64,000 nt of DNA from contig NZ_REEZ01000011.1 in NCBI RefSeq assembly GCF_003990445.1, positions 1 through 64,000 of the forward strand. Direction: 5' to 3'. A model generated the notes under the pieces. It was given only the letters and a program-made list of their open reading frames with translations, made no database searches and was not told where the DNA came from. Below, piece by piece: positions 9,102-18,749 of the stretch (position 1 is the stretch's first letter; each line of letters starts with the position of its first letter). This stretch comes from Pararhodobacter zhoushanensis (GTDB lineage Bacteria > Pseudomonadota > Alphaproteobacteria > Rhodobacterales > Rhodobacteraceae). The translations under genes were made by a program, and so were the position numbers.

Positions 9102-9500
9102 ATGTCTATGAACGATCCTCTCGGCGATATGCTGACCCGTATCCGGAACGCGCAAATGCGCGGGAAGGCGACCGTCATCACGCCCGCGTCCAAGCTGCGT
9201 GCTTGGGTGCTCGATGTTCTGATCGCGGAAGGTTACATCCGCGGTTACGAGCCCAAGACCTCCGCCGCTGGTCATGCTGAGCTGGAAATCCAGCTGAAGT
9301 ATTCGTCCGGTGAACCGGCGATCCGGGAAGTGTCGCGCGTGTCCAAGCCGGGCCGCCGCGTCTACGCCGGCGTCAAAGAAATCCCGTCGGTTCGCAACGG
9401 CCTGGGCATTTCGGTGGTTTCGACCCCGAAAGGCGTCATGTCCGATGCGAATGCACGCGCTGCCAACGTTGGCGGCGAAGTGCTCTGCCGCGTGTTCTGA
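9102..9500 (+). CDS. rpsH: 30S ribosomal protein S8
   Basis: A 132-residue S8 ([20 protein letters not shown]...), ending with the conserved [20 protein letters not shown] region. S8 organises the central 16S domain and in E. coli represses the spc operon; that regulation is not visible here. Strong AAGGAGGAG site upstream. Confidence 0.98.
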   Translation: MSMNDPLGDMLTRIRNAQMRGKATVITPASKLRAWVLDVLIAEGYIRGYEPKTSAAGHAELEIQLKYSSGEPAIREVSRVSKPGRRVYAGVKEIPSVRNGLGISVVSTPKGVMSDANARAANVGGEVLCRVF

Positions 9501-9511
9501 GGAGGGCTGGC

Positions 9512-10045
9512 ATGTCTCGTATCGGCAAGAAGCCTGTCGCTGTACCTTCGGGTGTCAACGCGACGATCTCGGGCCAGACCGTTTCGGTCAAGGGTCCCAA
9601 GGGCACGCTGTCCTTCACCGCCACCGACGATGTCACCATCACCCAAGAAGATGGTGCCATCAAAGTTACGCCCCGCGGCAATTCCAAGCGGGCTCGCCAG
9701 CAGTGGGGGATGACCCGCTCGATGGTCGAGAACCTGACCGTCGGCGTTTCGACCGGTTTCAAGAAAGAAATGGAACTGGTCGGGGTTGGTTACCGTGCAG
9801 CAATGCAGGGCAAAGACCTGAAGCTGTCGCTCGGCTATAGCCACGAAGTCATCTTCGCGGTTCCTGAGGGCATCACCGTCGCAACCCCGAAACCCACCGA
9901 AATCGTGATCGAAGGTATCGACGCGCAGAAAGTGGGCCAGGTCGCCGCGAATATCCGCGAGTGGCGTTCGCCCGAGCCCTACAAGGGCAAAGGGATCCGC
10001 TACAAGGACGAGTATATCTTCCGTAAGGAAGGCAAGAAGAAGTAA
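9512..10045 (+). CDS. rplF: 50S ribosomal protein L6
   Basis: A 177-residue L6 ([20 protein letters not shown]...) with two repeated domains and the C-terminal signature [16 protein letters not shown]. Normal length. GAGGAGGGC precedes the start. Confidence 0.98.
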   Translation: MSRIGKKPVAVPSGVNATISGQTVSVKGPKGTLSFTATDDVTITQEDGAIKVTPRGNSKRARQQWGMTRSMVENLTVGVSTGFKKEMELVGVGYRAAMQGKDLKLSLGYSHEVIFAVPEGITVATPKPTEIVIEGIDAQKVGQVAANIREWRSPEPYKGKGIRYKDEYIFRKEGKKK

Positions 10046-10056
10046 GGACGCGAACG

Positions 10057-10416
10057 ATGGCGAACACCAAGATGAAGCTGTTCCAGAAGCGTCGTCAGCG
10101 CGTCCGGAACAAACTGCGGAAGACCGCCAATGGCCGTATGCGCCTGTCGGTCCACCGTTCGAACAAGAACATCAGCGTCCAGCTGATCGACGATGCAAAC
10201 GGGACCACGGTCGCCGCAGCGTCGACGCTGGAAAAGGAACTGGGTGTGATCGGTGTGAACAACATCGACGCGGCTGCCAAGATTGGCACCACGATTGCCG
10301 AGCGCGCGAAAGCGGCCGGCGTCGAGGAGTGCTATTTCGATCGTGGCGGTTTCCTGTTCCACGGCAAGATCAAGGCTCTTGCCGATGCGGCCCGCGAGGG
10401 CGGCCTGAAGTTCTGA
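10057..10416 (+). CDS. rplR: 50S ribosomal protein L18
   Basis: A 119-residue L18 ending [20 protein letters not shown], the 5S-rRNA-binding family signature. It is followed by a perfect hairpin and a 130-nt gap to rpsE, wider than the other gaps in this block. Confidence 0.98.
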   Translation: MANTKMKLFQKRRQRVRNKLRKTANGRMRLSVHRSNKNISVQLIDDANGTTVAAASTLEKELGVIGVNNIDAAAKIGTTIAERAKAAGVEECYFDRGGFLFHGKIKALADAAREGGLKF

Positions 10417-10425
10417 TTTCAGTGC

Positions 10426-10450
10426 AGGCGGCACCCCAAAGGTGCCGCCT
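10426..10450 (+). promoter_or_regulatory. Hairpin between rplR and rpsE
   Basis: AGGCGGCACC and GGTGCCGCCT form a perfect 10-bp stem with a CCAAA loop, 9 nt after the rplR stop. No T-run follows, so an RNA processing or stability element is more likely than a terminator. Confidence 0.65.
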
Positions 10451-10546
10451 CGATGATCCGGGGCGCAGGGGCCAGTGGCCTTTGCCCACCGTGATCGGGT
10501 ACCAGCGGCGCACATCAGAGCGCGCCACCTATTAAAGGATGCCTCA

Positions 10547-11110
10547 ATGGCAGAACGTGACAACCGCCGGGGAGGCCGCCGCGACGAGCGCGACGAGAAC
10601 CCCGAATTCGCCGATCGCCTGGTCGCGATCAACCGCGTGTCGAAGACCGTCAAGGGTGGTAAGCGCTTTGGCTTCGCCGCACTCGTCGTTGTCGGCGACC
10701 AAAAAGGCCGCGTAGGCTTTGGCAAGGGCAAGGCGAAAGAAGTGCCCGAGGCCGTCCGCAAGGCGACCGAACAAGCCAAACGCTCGATGATCCGCGTTCC
10801 GTTGAAAGACGGCCGCACGCTGCACCACGACATCGAGGGCCGTCATGGCGCCGGTAAAGTCGTGATGCGGACGACCGTTCCCGGTACCGGGATCATCGCT
10901 GGTGGTCCGATGCGCGCTGTGTTCGAGATGCTGGGCCTGCAAGACGTCGTGGCGAAATCGCTCGGCTCGCAGAACCCCTACAACATGATCCGCGCGACCA
11001 TGGACGGCCTGAAGAAGCAAGCCAGCCCCCGTCAGGTTGCGCAGCGTCGTAGCAAAAAGGTTGCCGATATCCTCCGCAAGGATGATGCCGCGGCCACCAC
11101 TGACGCGTAA
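10547..11110 (+). CDS. rpsE: 30S ribosomal protein S5
   Basis: A 187-residue S5 ([20 protein letters not shown]...) with the double-stranded-RNA-binding-like stretch around [20 protein letters not shown]-like residues 20-40 and the C-terminal alpha/beta domain. The frame extends 24 codons upstream, but 10547 has AAAGGATG before it and matches family length. Confidence 0.97.
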   Translation: MAERDNRRGGRRDERDENPEFADRLVAINRVSKTVKGGKRFGFAALVVVGDQKGRVGFGKGKAKEVPEAVRKATEQAKRSMIRVPLKDGRTLHHDIEGRHGAGKVVMRTTVPGTGIIAGGPMRAVFEMLGLQDVVAKSLGSQNPYNMIRATMDGLKKQASPRQVAQRRSKKVADILRKDDAAATTDA

Positions 11111-11122
11111 GGAGAGCTGAGC

Positions 11123-11308
11123 ATGGCAACCATCACCGTCAAGCAGATCGGCTCGCCGATCCGCCGCCCCGCCAAACAGCGTGACACGCTGAAAGGCCTG
11201 GGTCTGAACAAGATGCACAAAACCCGCGAACTGGAAGACACCCCTTCCGTGCGCGGCATGGTGAACTCGATCCCGCACCTGGTGCAGATCATCGAAGAAA
11301 AAGCCTGA
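11123..11308 (+). CDS. rpmD: 50S ribosomal protein L30
   Basis: A 61-residue L30 with the family core [20 protein letters not shown]. It is preceded by AAGGAGAG. Normally rplO follows directly; here a terminator, an unknown gene and a cytochrome P450 gene separate them by 2.4 kb. Confidence 0.97.
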   Translation: MATITVKQIGSPIRRPAKQRDTLKGLGLNKMHKTRELEDTPSVRGMVNSIPHLVQIIEEKA

Positions 11309-11330
11309 GCCACGGCTTGGCGCATTTTTG

Positions 11331-11358
11331 AAAGGGCGGGGGCAACCCCGCCCTTTTG
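11331..11358 (+). terminator. Rho-independent terminator after rpmD
   Basis: GGGCGGGG-CAA-CCCCGCCC is a perfect 8-bp stem flanked by AAA and TTTTGCT, a textbook terminator. It ends the spc transcript before the accessory pair at 11507-13414. Confidence 0.88.
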
Positions 11359-11506
11359 CTATGTCCGTCACTACAGGTTCGGTGCCTGCGTGCCGGTAGC
11401 CCCGCAGCAGGACTGCTCCGTCAAAGTTGATCAGCCCTGCACCGGCAAGCTCTTCCCTTTCTTTCATGGCCCGCCTACGCCGGGGGTGCCATCTCAGGGG
11501 TGACTC

Positions 11507-12145
11507 ATGCGTTTCGCCGTATTCCTTGCCATCGCGCTGCCTGTTCTCGCGCCCATGGCGGCGCAGGCCGGGCTGTGTGACTACCGTCTTTCTCAGGTCA
11601 TTGAGCGTCGCCAATCTCCGGCCGGAGACGCGGCACGGGCTGCCAATGCTGCGCCCTCTGATCCCGGTCCGATGCTCTATCTTATGGTCAACCCCCGCAC
11701 CGGGGCGACAAGCGTGGGGGCTACGGGCGGTGCGCAGGCTCAACCCGACAGCGGCGTGCTCGTGCGCACCGCACGTCTGCTCGGGGCCGCGGTGGCAATG
11801 GTCGGCGCCGAGTCGCCCTTGCTCGGCATCAGCAGCACCGCCATTGGGGTCGGTCTGGAGGCCGTCTGTCGTTTGCAGGACGAGCGCATCAACGGATACG
11901 ATGACGTGCTCGGAGTGCTGCGTGAAGTGGACGCGAACATGCCCCCGGACCTGTTCGCGCTGATCGAACCCGGGTTAGAGCGCCGTGATGCGTTCATCCG
12001 CTTCTCTCGCAATGATGGCTACGAAATGTCCGAGTATCCGGTGAAGGATCTCTACATCGTCAACGGCCGCCTCTATCTGCGGAATTGGGGTGTCAACGAG
12101 ATCGTCGGCGACATCGCGGTGTTTATGCCTCGGGCTGCTGAGTAA
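11507..12145 (+). CDS. Secreted protein of unknown function
   Basis: A 212-residue protein. Residues 1-22 (MRFAVFLAIALPVLAPMAAQA) are a clear signal peptide with an AQA cleavage site, so the product is probably periplasmic. The mature part begins GLCDYRLSQVIERR and has a hydrophobic, Gly/Ala-rich segment at about 85-122 (LLGAAVAMVGAESPLLGISS) that could be a membrane helix or packed core, then a polar C-terminal half ending in VNGRLYLRNWGVNEIVGD. There are two cysteines. I do not recognise the family. It is preceded by CAGGGGTGAC and followed after 63 nt by the P450 gene in the same direction. The pair lies between rpmD and rplO, behind a terminator, and looks like an insertion. Confidence 0.75.
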   Translation: MRFAVFLAIALPVLAPMAAQAGLCDYRLSQVIERRQSPAGDAARAANAAPSDPGPMLYLMVNPRTGATSVGATGGAQAQPDSGVLVRTARLLGAAVAMVGAESPLLGISSTAIGVGLEAVCRLQDERINGYDDVLGVLREVDANMPPDLFALIEPGLERRDAFIRFSRNDGYEMSEYPVKDLYIVNGRLYLRNWGVNEIVGDIAVFMPRAAE

Positions 12146-12208
12146 ACGGGCTCTCTTGTCCCTGCCGTCCGGCTGCGTCACTCTCGGGTCAGCCGGGGAG
12201 GGGCCAGA

Positions 12209-13414
12209 ATGCTCGACGTGTCATCTTTCGATTTGAATGCCATTGGGATGGACTATATCCGCGATCCCTATCCGACGCTGCGTGCACTGCGTGAGCAGGC
12301 GCCGGTGCATCGCAATGGCGATGGCAGTGTCTTCCTGACCCGTCATGCCGATATCCTTAAGGTCTATCAATCGCGCGCCATGCTGTCGGACAAGACCGAG
12401 GAATTCGGCAAGAAGTTCGGCCAATGCCCGCTGCATACCCATCACACCACGTCATTGGTGTTCAACGATCCGCCTTACCACACGGTGGTGCGCAAGCTGC
12501 TGGCCTCGGCCTTTACCCCGCGCAAGCTGGCGGTGTTCGAAGGGTTGATCGAGGGCATCGTGGACCGGCTTCTGGACCGGGTCGAGGATCTGGGTGAACT
12601 GGACCTGATCGACGATTTCGCCAAGGTTCTGCCGACCGAGATCATCAGCTTCATGCTGGGCATCCCGCCCGAGTATCGCACCAAGCTGCGCGGCTATTCG
12701 CTGGCAATTCTGGGCGCGCTGGACCCGGTCGTGTCGCCTGAACGCCTGAAGGCGGGGAATGAGGCCGTGACCGAGTTCGCCGAGATCCTGAGCGACATCA
12801 TCGCCCACCGTCGCGCCCATCCTGACGGCGCGATGGAGGGTGAGGTGCTGGAGAGCCTGATTTTCGGGGATGTGGACGGGCAGCGGCTGAGCGAGGAAGA
12901 ACTGATCCAGAACTGCATCTTTCTGCTGAACGCGGGCCATGAGACGACGACCAGTCTGGTCGGCAACTCAATCGGCATTCTGCTGGGCGCACCGGGTGAG
13001 CATCGCCGGTTGATCGACGACCCGGATCTGATCACCTCGGCAGTCGAAGAATTTCTGCGGCTGGAGAGCCCCTTGCAGCAGGGTAACCGGCTGGCAGGCG
13101 AGGATATCGATCTTGGTGGGACGCTGTTGCGCAAGGGGACGTATATTCACACGTCCATCGCCGGGGCCAACCGTGATCCGGCGGTGTTCGACCAGCCCGA
13201 CCGCGTGGATCTGTCGCGCAAGCCAAACAAGCACTTGGCCTTTGCCACCGGCATCCACATCTGCCTTGGCGCGACGCTGGCGCGGGTGGAGGGGCGGCTG
13301 GCAATTGGGGGACTGGTCAAGCGCTTCCCCAAGCTGGCGGCGAATGGCGACAGCGCCATGGTGCCGCTGGCCCGGTTCCGGGGCTTTGCCACGCTCCCGG
13401 TCCGCGTGCGCTGA
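12209..13414 (+). CDS. Cytochrome P450
   Basis: A 401-residue soluble bacterial P450 monooxygenase. Visible motifs: the I-helix oxygen-activation motif AGHETT (242-247), the ExxR pair in EFLR (281-284), and the heme loop FATGIHICLGATLARVE with the proximal thiolate Cys352. The heme loop has Ala-Thr where FGxG is usual. No signal peptide or membrane anchor is visible, so it is cytosolic and needs an external ferredoxin and reductase, neither of which is encoded nearby. The substrate is not predictable. A strong GGGGAGGGG site precedes the ATG. Its place between rpmD and rplO is unusual. Confidence 0.95.
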   Translation: MLDVSSFDLNAIGMDYIRDPYPTLRALREQAPVHRNGDGSVFLTRHADILKVYQSRAMLSDKTEEFGKKFGQCPLHTHHTTSLVFNDPPYHTVVRKLLASAFTPRKLAVFEGLIEGIVDRLLDRVEDLGELDLIDDFAKVLPTEIISFMLGIPPEYRTKLRGYSLAILGALDPVVSPERLKAGNEAVTEFAEILSDIIAHRRAHPDGAMEGEVLESLIFGDVDGQRLSEEELIQNCIFLLNAGHETTTSLVGNSIGILLGAPGEHRRLIDDPDLITSAVEEFLRLESPLQQGNRLAGEDIDLGGTLLRKGTYIHTSIAGANRDPAVFDQPDRVDLSRKPNKHLAFATGIHICLGATLARVEGRLAIGGLVKRFPKLAANGDSAMVPLARFRGFATLPVRVR

Positions 13415-13558
13415 GCGGCCTCGTCGCTGCCGGGCACCGGGATGCGTCGCTGTATCCCGTTTGCGGCTTCGTCGTCGAGCGCGCCCTGTTCAGTCCTGAG
13501 GGACGCTTTGAAATGCTTGAACGCCCTGCGCGTCAGCGGTCCGCTACACTGCGTAGGC

Positions 13559-13587
13559 TTGAACCGCCGCAGCATCCCGTCTATACG
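13559..13587 (+). promoter_or_regulatory. Sigma70-type promoter for rplO-secY-adk
   Basis: TTGAAC (13559-13564) and TATACG (13582-13587) are 17 nt apart, with the -10 box about 92 nt before rplO. It lies in the 265-nt gap after the P450 gene and would restart ribosomal transcription after the insertion. Confidence 0.7.
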
Positions 13588-13679
13588 CCCCCGATCGGCA
13601 CTGTGCCGACTCAGAACCAAGAAACGCCGAGTTGCCCTTTTCCGTCGCAGGTTGGGTATTCCGGCATAGGAGATGCGAC

Positions 13680-14159
13680 ATGAAACTGAACGAACTGCAC
13701 GACAATCCCGGTGCCAACAAAACCAAAAAGCGCGTTGCTCGCGGCCCGGGTTCGGGCAAGGGCAAGACCGCTGGTCGTGGTATCAAGGGTCAGAAATCGC
13801 GTTCGGGCGTTGCGATCAACGCTTACGAGGGCGGCCAGATGCCGCTGTACCGGCGTCTGCCGAAGCGCGGCTTCAACAAGCCGAACCGTAAAGAATGGGC
13901 TGTGGTCAACCTCAGCGCCATCGTGAAATTCATCGACGCTGGCAAGATCGACGGCAAGGCCGAGATCACCGAGGACGTGCTGGTGGCCTCGGGTCTGGTG
14001 CGCCGCAAGCTGGACGGTATCCGCGTTCTGGCCAAAGGCGAGTTCAACACCGCGCTGAACATCAGCGTCACGGGCGCCTCGAAACCGGCGGTCGAAGCTG
14101 TTGCCAAAGCTGGCGGCACGCTCAAAACCAAGGTCGCGGTGGCTGAAGCAGCCGAATAA
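13680..14159 (+). CDS. rplO: 50S ribosomal protein L15
   Basis: A 159-residue L15 ([20 protein letters not shown]...) with the Gly-rich, basic N-terminal tail [20 protein letters not shown]. The frame is open 16 codons upstream, but family alignment and CATAGGAGAT before the ATG fix 13680. First gene of the third ribosomal block. Confidence 0.97.
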   Translation: MKLNELHDNPGANKTKKRVARGPGSGKGKTAGRGIKGQKSRSGVAINAYEGGQMPLYRRLPKRGFNKPNRKEWAVVNLSAIVKFIDAGKIDGKAEITEDVLVASGLVRRKLDGIRVLAKGEFNTALNISVTGASKPAVEAVAKAGGTLKTKVAVAEAAE

Positions 14160-14210
14160 GGTGTTGTGGGCGAGCCTCTCGCCCCTTACATCTTCGGCAT
14201 GGGTTTTCCA

Positions 14211-14242
14211 GCGCCGCCAACCGGAGCCCGGTTTGGCGGCGC
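14211..14242 (+). promoter_or_regulatory. Strong hairpin in the secY leader
   Basis: GCGCCGCCAA-CCGG pairs with CCGG-TTTGGCGGCGC around an AGC-rich loop, giving about 13 pairs with one bulged base, 21 nt before the secY start. No T-run follows. A role in separating SecY output from ribosomal protein output is plausible but only inferred. Confidence 0.6.
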
Positions 14243-14263
14243 TGTCATGAAAGAGACGGGAAC

Positions 14264-15625
14264 ATGGCATCTGCTGCAGAGCAAATGGCGGCCAACACGT
14301 CGTGGGCCACCTTGGGTAAAGCCAAGGACCTGCGCCAGCGCATCTTTTTTGCGATAGGTCTGCTGATCGTTTACCGGCTGGGGACGTATATCCCCGTGCC
14401 GGGCATTGACGGGGCATCACTGCGTGAATTCATGTCGGGTGCTGCTGCCGGTCTGGGCGGCATGCTCAACATGTTCACCGGCGGCGCGATCTCGCGCATG
14501 GGGATCTTCGCCCTGGGCATCATGCCCTATATCTCGGCGTCGATCATCGTGCAGCTGGTGGCGTCGATGTACGGCCCCTGGCAAAACCTGCGCAAAGAGG
14601 GCGAGCTGGGGCGGCGCAAGCTGAACCAATACACCCGCTATGGCACGGTGTTTCTGGCGCTGGTACAGTCCTACGGTCTGGCCGTGAGCCTTGAGGCTGG
14701 CGATCTGGCGACCGATCCGGGCTGGTTCTTCCGTATTTCCACGGTGATCACGCTGGTCGGTGGTACGCTGTTCCTGATGTGGCTGGGTGAGCAGATCACC
14801 GCGCGCGGGATCGGCAACGGCACGTCGCTGATCATCTTCGTCGGCATCATCGCCGAGGTTCCGGCGCATCTGGCGCAGTTCCTCAGCCAGGGCCGTACCG
14901 GCACGATCTCGTGGCCGGTGATCATCGGCATCATGCTGATGATGATCGCGCTGGTGGCCTTCGTGGTCTTCATGGAACGAGCGCTGCGCAAGGTGCATAT
15001 CCAGTATCCGCGGCGTCAGGTTGGCATGAAGGTCTATGACGGCGGCTCGTCGCATCTGCCGATCAAGGTTAACCCGGCCAACGTGATCCCGGCGATCTTC
15101 GCGTCGTCGCTGCTGTTGCTGCCAACCACGCTGAGCACCTTCTCGGGCAGCTCGACCAACCCGATCATGGCGACGATCCTTGCCTATTTCGGTCCGGGTC
15201 AGCCGCTGTATCTGCTGTTCTTCACGGCTCTGATCATCTTTTTCACCTTCTTCTACACGCTCAACGTGTCGTTCAAGGTTGATGACGTGGCGGACAACCT
15301 CAAGAGCCAGAACGGGTTCATTCCGGGTATCCGCCCGGGCAAGCGGACTGAAGAATACCTCTACTACATCGTGACCCGTCTCACGACTGTCGGCGCCCTG
15401 TATCTGGCTGGTGTGGCGCTGATGCCGGAAATCCTGCGCGCGCAGCTGTCGATCCCGTTCTACTTCGGGGGCACGTCGGTGCTGATTATCGTCGCTGTGA
15501 CGCTGGATACGATGAGCCAGGTTCAGTCTCATCTGGTCGCGCACCAGTATGAAGGATTGCTGGAACGCTCCCAGCTGCGCGGCAAGAAGCGCGGCACGCC
15601 CAAGAAAGGACCCGCGCTGAGATGA
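14264..15625 (+). CDS. secY: Preprotein translocase subunit SecY
   Basis: A 453-residue polytopic membrane protein with the expected ten hydrophobic segments. It starts [20 protein letters not shown] and has the early signature [14 protein letters not shown] (about 31-44) and [12 protein letters not shown]. SecY forms the protein-conducting channel in the inner membrane. The stop overlaps the adk start by 4 nt, as is common in alphaproteobacteria. Confidence 0.97.
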   Translation: MASAAEQMAANTSWATLGKAKDLRQRIFFAIGLLIVYRLGTYIPVPGIDGASLREFMSGAAAGLGGMLNMFTGGAISRMGIFALGIMPYISASIIVQLVASMYGPWQNLRKEGELGRRKLNQYTRYGTVFLALVQSYGLAVSLEAGDLATDPGWFFRISTVITLVGGTLFLMWLGEQITARGIGNGTSLIIFVGIIAEVPAHLAQFLSQGRTGTISWPVIIGIMLMMIALVAFVVFMERALRKVHIQYPRRQVGMKVYDGGSSHLPIKVNPANVIPAIFASSLLLLPTTLSTFSGSSTNPIMATILAYFGPGQPLYLLFFTALIIFFTFFYTLNVSFKVDDVADNLKSQNGFIPGIRPGKRTEEYLYYIVTRLTTVGALYLAGVALMPEILRAQLSIPFYFGGTSVLIIVAVTLDTMSQVQSHLVAHQYEGLLERSQLRGKKRGTPKKGPALR

Positions 15626-16266
15626 ATATCATACTGCTGGGCGCCCCGGGCGCCGGCAAGGGCACACAGGCGCGTGTCCTTGTCGAAGGCCGGAACATGG
15701 TCCAACTTTCGACGGGCGACATGCTGCGGGCTGCGCGGACTTCGGGCACCGAGATGGGCAAAAAGGTTGCGGCGATCATGGACGCAGGCCAGTTGGTCAC
15801 GGACGAGATCGTTATCGGCCTGATCGCCGAGCAGCTGGACGGTGACACCAAGGGCGGCCTGATCTTTGACGGCTTCCCGCGCACGCTGGCGCAAGCCGAC
15901 GCGCTGGGGGATCTGCTGGCCGCCAAGGGCATGGAGCTGGACGCGGTGGTTGAGCTGCGGGTGGATGACGAGGCGCTCGTCGACCGCATCACCGGGCGCT
16001 TTACCTGCGGCAACTGCGGTGAGGTGTACCACGACCGCACCAAGCCGACCAAGGTTGAGGGCACCTGCGATGTCTGCGGCTCGCACGATCTCAAGCGTCG
16101 CGCCGATGACAACGAAGACAGCCTGCGCCAGCGTCTGCTGGAGTATTACAAGAAGACCTCGCCGCTGATCGGCTATTACCACTGCAAGGGCAACCTGAAC
16201 GCCGTGGATGGCTTGCAGGCGATGGAGAAAGTAACGGCCGACGTGGCCGCCGCCCTCGACGCCTGA
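15622..16266 (+). CDS. adk: Adenylate kinase
   Basis: A 214-residue long-form adenylate kinase, ATP + AMP to 2 ADP, cytosolic. The P-loop GAPGAGKGT (7-15) opens the protein. The LID domain carries CGNCGEVYH and CDVCG, a four-cysteine zinc-binding knob, so this is the zinc-containing type. It is translationally coupled to secY and followed by a terminator. Confidence 0.97.
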   Translation: MNIILLGAPGAGKGTQARVLVEGRNMVQLSTGDMLRAARTSGTEMGKKVAAIMDAGQLVTDEIVIGLIAEQLDGDTKGGLIFDGFPRTLAQADALGDLLAAKGMELDAVVELRVDDEALVDRITGRFTCGNCGEVYHDRTKPTKVEGTCDVCGSHDLKRRADDNEDSLRQRLLEYYKKTSPLIGYYHCKGNLNAVDGLQAMEKVTADVAAALDA

Positions 16267-16645
16267 CGACCGGGCAGGCGTGTGACGGTTCGACCCCGCT
16301 GACCCCGTGTCAGCGGGGTTTTGCACGGCGAAACGCGCGCTTTGTGAAAAGTTAACGCTGCGGCCATGAAGGGCTGGATCTGACCGGCCTGAGGCGGTAA
16401 GTTTCAAAGTGAGCTGTCGATGCCCGCTGATGGCATCCGGCGAAACGCCTGTCTGCGCAAAAGACTCTTGACAGAGGCTTGCAGCCCTTGACGGCTACTG
16501 GAAAACCCCCTACCCGGTGCGACTGATACCGCGATCCGAGTCGCTTTTCGATTCGGTTCGTTCGCTTGGCACGGCCACAGACTGCGGCGCGTGTTGTGAA
16601 AAAAGGTTCTGGGACTACGGAACCGCAACAGAAGGAAGAAACCGC
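16267..16645 (+). promoter_or_regulatory. adk-rpsM intergenic region with candidate promoters
   Basis: A 379-nt gap with no gene I can support. After the adk terminator it contains TTGACA (16468-16473) and a second TTGACG (16488-16493). The second is followed after 17 nt by TACCCG (16511-16516), a weak -10 box. One of these probably drives rpsM-rpsK-rpoA-rplQ. The leader of roughly 120 nt shows no riboswitch I recognise. Confidence 0.45.
16293..16323 (+). terminator. Rho-independent terminator after adk
   Basis: ACCCCGCTGA and TCAGCGGGGT form a perfect 10-bp stem with a CCCCGTG loop, followed by TTTTGC. It separates rplO-secY-adk from rpsM. Confidence 0.85.
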
Positions 16646-17014
16646 GTGGCACGTATTGCTGGCGTTAACATCCCCACCGGAAAGCGCGTTCCCATCGCGT
16701 TGACCTATATCACTGGTATCGGTCCGTCGATCGCCAACGACATCATCACCTCTCTGAACATCGAGGCTTCGCGCCGCGTGAACCAGCTGACGGATGACGA
16801 GATCCTGGCGATCCGCGAATACATCGACGCCAACCTGACCGTCGAAGGTGACCTGCGTCGCGAAGTTCAGATGAACATCAAGCGCGCTATGGACATGGGC
16901 TCGTACCGTGGCCTGCGTCACCGTCGCAACCTGCCTGTGCGCGGCCAGCGCACCCATACCAACGCCCGTACGCGTAAGGGCCCGGCGAAGGCTATCGCCG
17001 GCAAGAAGAAGTAA
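16646..17014 (+). CDS. rpsM: 30S ribosomal protein S13 (GTG start)
   Basis: A 122-residue S13. The first codon is GTG, reading (V/M)[19 protein letters not shown], preceded by AGAAGGAAGAA; an in-frame ATG at 16517 is too far upstream for the family. The C-terminus has [21 protein letters not shown]13 contacts L5 at the subunit bridge. No infA or rpmJ lies in front of it. Confidence 0.97.
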   Translation: MARIAGVNIPTGKRVPIALTYITGIGPSIANDIITSLNIEASRRVNQLTDDEILAIREYIDANLTVEGDLRREVQMNIKRAMDMGSYRGLRHRRNLPVRGQRTHTNARTRKGPAKAIAGKKK

Positions 17015-17029
17015 GGGGAGGCAGGACCA

Positions 17030-17425
17030 ATGGCTCGGGATACCAAAACCACGCGCGTCAAGCGCAAGGAACGCAAGAACATCGCCGCTGGCGTGGCGCA
17101 TGTGAATTCGACGTTCAACAACACCAAGATTCTCATCTCGGACGTGCAGGGCAACGCCATTTCGTGGTCGTCCGCCGGCACCATGGGCTTCAAGGGTTCG
17201 CGTAAATCGACCCCTTACGCTGCCCAGCTCGCTGCTGAGGACGCTGCCAAGAAAGCTCAGGAACACGGCCTGCGCACGCTCGAAGTTGAAGTGCAGGGCC
17301 CCGGTTCGGGCCGCGAGTCGGCGCTGCGCGCTCTCGCTGCCGCCGGTCTGCAGATCACCTCGATCCGCGACGTGACCCCCCTGGCGCACAACGGCTGCCG
17401 TCCGCCGAAGCGTCGCCGCGTCTGA
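17030..17425 (+). CDS. rpsK: 30S ribosomal protein S11
   Basis: A 131-residue S11 ([20 protein letters not shown]...) with the conserved [13 protein letters not shown] and the C-terminal [12 protein letters not shown]. It lines the mRNA exit channel. Preceded by GGGGAGGC. Confidence 0.98.
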   Translation: MARDTKTTRVKRKERKNIAAGVAHVNSTFNNTKILISDVQGNAISWSSAGTMGFKGSRKSTPYAAQLAAEDAAKKAQEHGLRTLEVEVQGPGSGRESALRALAAAGLQITSIRDVTPLAHNGCRPPKRRRV

Positions 17426-17440
17426 CGCCAGATTATCGGG

Positions 17441-17471
17441 ATCGGGCCGCGCCTTTGGGGTGCGGTCCGAT
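17441..17471 (+). promoter_or_regulatory. Hairpin between rpsK and rpoA
   Basis: ATCGGGCCGCGC pairs with GTGCGGTCCGAT (12 bp with two G-U pairs) around a CTTTGGG loop, followed by TCTGTC. It is a partial terminator or attenuator candidate that could tune rpoA relative to rpsM-rpsK. Confidence 0.5.
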
Positions 17472-17539
17472 TCTGTCATAGAGACCCTCGGGCGTGTCCG
17501 GTCTGGTCATGAACCGGTCACAAGAATGGAGGCTAATCC

Positions 17540-18556
17540 ATGATCCACAAAAACTGGCAGGAATTGATCAAGCCGGCGCAGCTTGATGTGCGCCCCGGCG
17601 CAGACCCGTCGCGCCGTGCGACCGTCGTCGCCGAGCCGCTTGAGCGCGGCTTCGGCCTGACGCTGGGCAACGCGCTGCGTCGCGTGCTGATGTCGTCGCT
17701 GCAAGGCGCTGCCATCACCTCGGTGCAGATCGACAACGTCCTGCACGAGTTCTCGTCCGTCGCTGGCGTGCGCGAAGACGTGACCGACATCGTCCTGAAC
17801 CTGAAGGGCGTCGCCCTGAAGATGGACGTTGATGGTCCCAAGCGCGTGACCATTTCGGCCCGCGGCCCTGCGGTCGTCAAGGCCGGTGACATCGCTGTCA
17901 CCGCCGGGATCGAAGTGCTGAACAAGGACCACGTTGTCTGCCACCTCGATGACGGCGCCGAGCTGTTCATGGAGCTGACGGTCAACACCGGCAAAGGCTA
18001 TGTCGGCGCCGACAAGAACCGCCCGGAAGATGCGCCCATCGGTCTGATCCCGATCGACGCGATCTATTCGCCGGTGAAGAAGGTCGCCTACGAAGTCGCC
18101 CCGACCCGCGAAGGTCAGGTGCTGGACTACGACAAGCTGACCATGAAGATCGAAACCGACGGCTCGGTCACGCCTGAGGACGCCGTGGCCTTTGCCGCGC
18201 GCATCCTGCAAGACCAGCTGCAGGTCTTCGTCAACTTCGACGAGCCGGAAGCGGCCGGTCGTGGCGATGCCGATGACGGTCTGGAATTCAACCCGCTTCT
18301 GCTGAAGAAGGTTGACGAGCTGGAACTGTCGGTGCGTTCGGCCAACTGTCTGAAGAACGACAACATCGTCTATATCGGCGACCTGATCCAGAAAACCGAA
18401 GCCGAGATGCTGCGCACCCCGAACTTCGGCCGCAAGTCGCTGAACGAGATCAAGGAAGTGCTTTCGGGCATGGGTCTGCATCTCGGGATGGAAGTCGAGG
18501 ACTGGCCGCCAGAGAACATCGAAGAACTGGCCAAGCGCTTCGAAGACCAGTTCTGA
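17540..18556 (+). CDS. rpoA: RNA polymerase alpha subunit
   Basis: A 338-residue alpha subunit. The N-terminal dimerisation domain (about 1-235) includes [20 protein letters not shown]. The C-terminal domain (about 255-338) includes [20 protein letters not shown] and [16 protein letters not shown], which bind UP elements and activators. It follows rpsK as in most proteobacteria and has GGAGGC upstream. Confidence 0.98.
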   Translation: MIHKNWQELIKPAQLDVRPGADPSRRATVVAEPLERGFGLTLGNALRRVLMSSLQGAAITSVQIDNVLHEFSSVAGVREDVTDIVLNLKGVALKMDVDGPKRVTISARGPAVVKAGDIAVTAGIEVLNKDHVVCHLDDGAELFMELTVNTGKGYVGADKNRPEDAPIGLIPIDAIYSPVKKVAYEVAPTREGQVLDYDKLTMKIETDGSVTPEDAVAFAARILQDQLQVFVNFDEPEAAGRGDADDGLEFNPLLLKKVDELELSVRSANCLKNDNIVYIGDLIQKTEAEMLRTPNFGRKSLNEIKEVLSGMGLHLGMEVEDWPPENIEELAKRFEDQF

Positions 18557-18563
18557 GGGTTCA

Positions 18564-18588
18564 GGGTGGGTTGAAAACCCACCCTACG
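18564..18588. repeat. Small palindromic repeat, copy 3
   Basis: GGGTGGGTTGAAAACCCACC-CTACG, a one-base-shorter variant of the units at 2094 and 5421, starting 8 nt after the rpoA stop. Confidence 0.7.
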
Positions 18589-18614
18589 GACCGCGCGCGC
18601 GGTTCGACGTCAAG

Positions 18615-18642
18615 GTAGGGTGGGGTTTAACCCCACCTTACG
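18615..18642. repeat. Small palindromic repeat, copy 4
   Basis: GTAGGGTGGGGTTTAACCCC-ACCTTACG, a longer, nearly perfect version of the same palindrome, 26 nt after copy 3. The paired copies could fold separately or with each other in the rpoA-rplQ mRNA. Confidence 0.75.
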
Positions 18643-18749
18643 CAAAATGCCCGGACTGCCGGGGAACATCCTGGGCTTTCAGCCCCAACGACGTGTCCTG
18701 CTACGCACAGGGCGCAACACAAAGCAAAAGACGTTAATAGGAGACTCCC

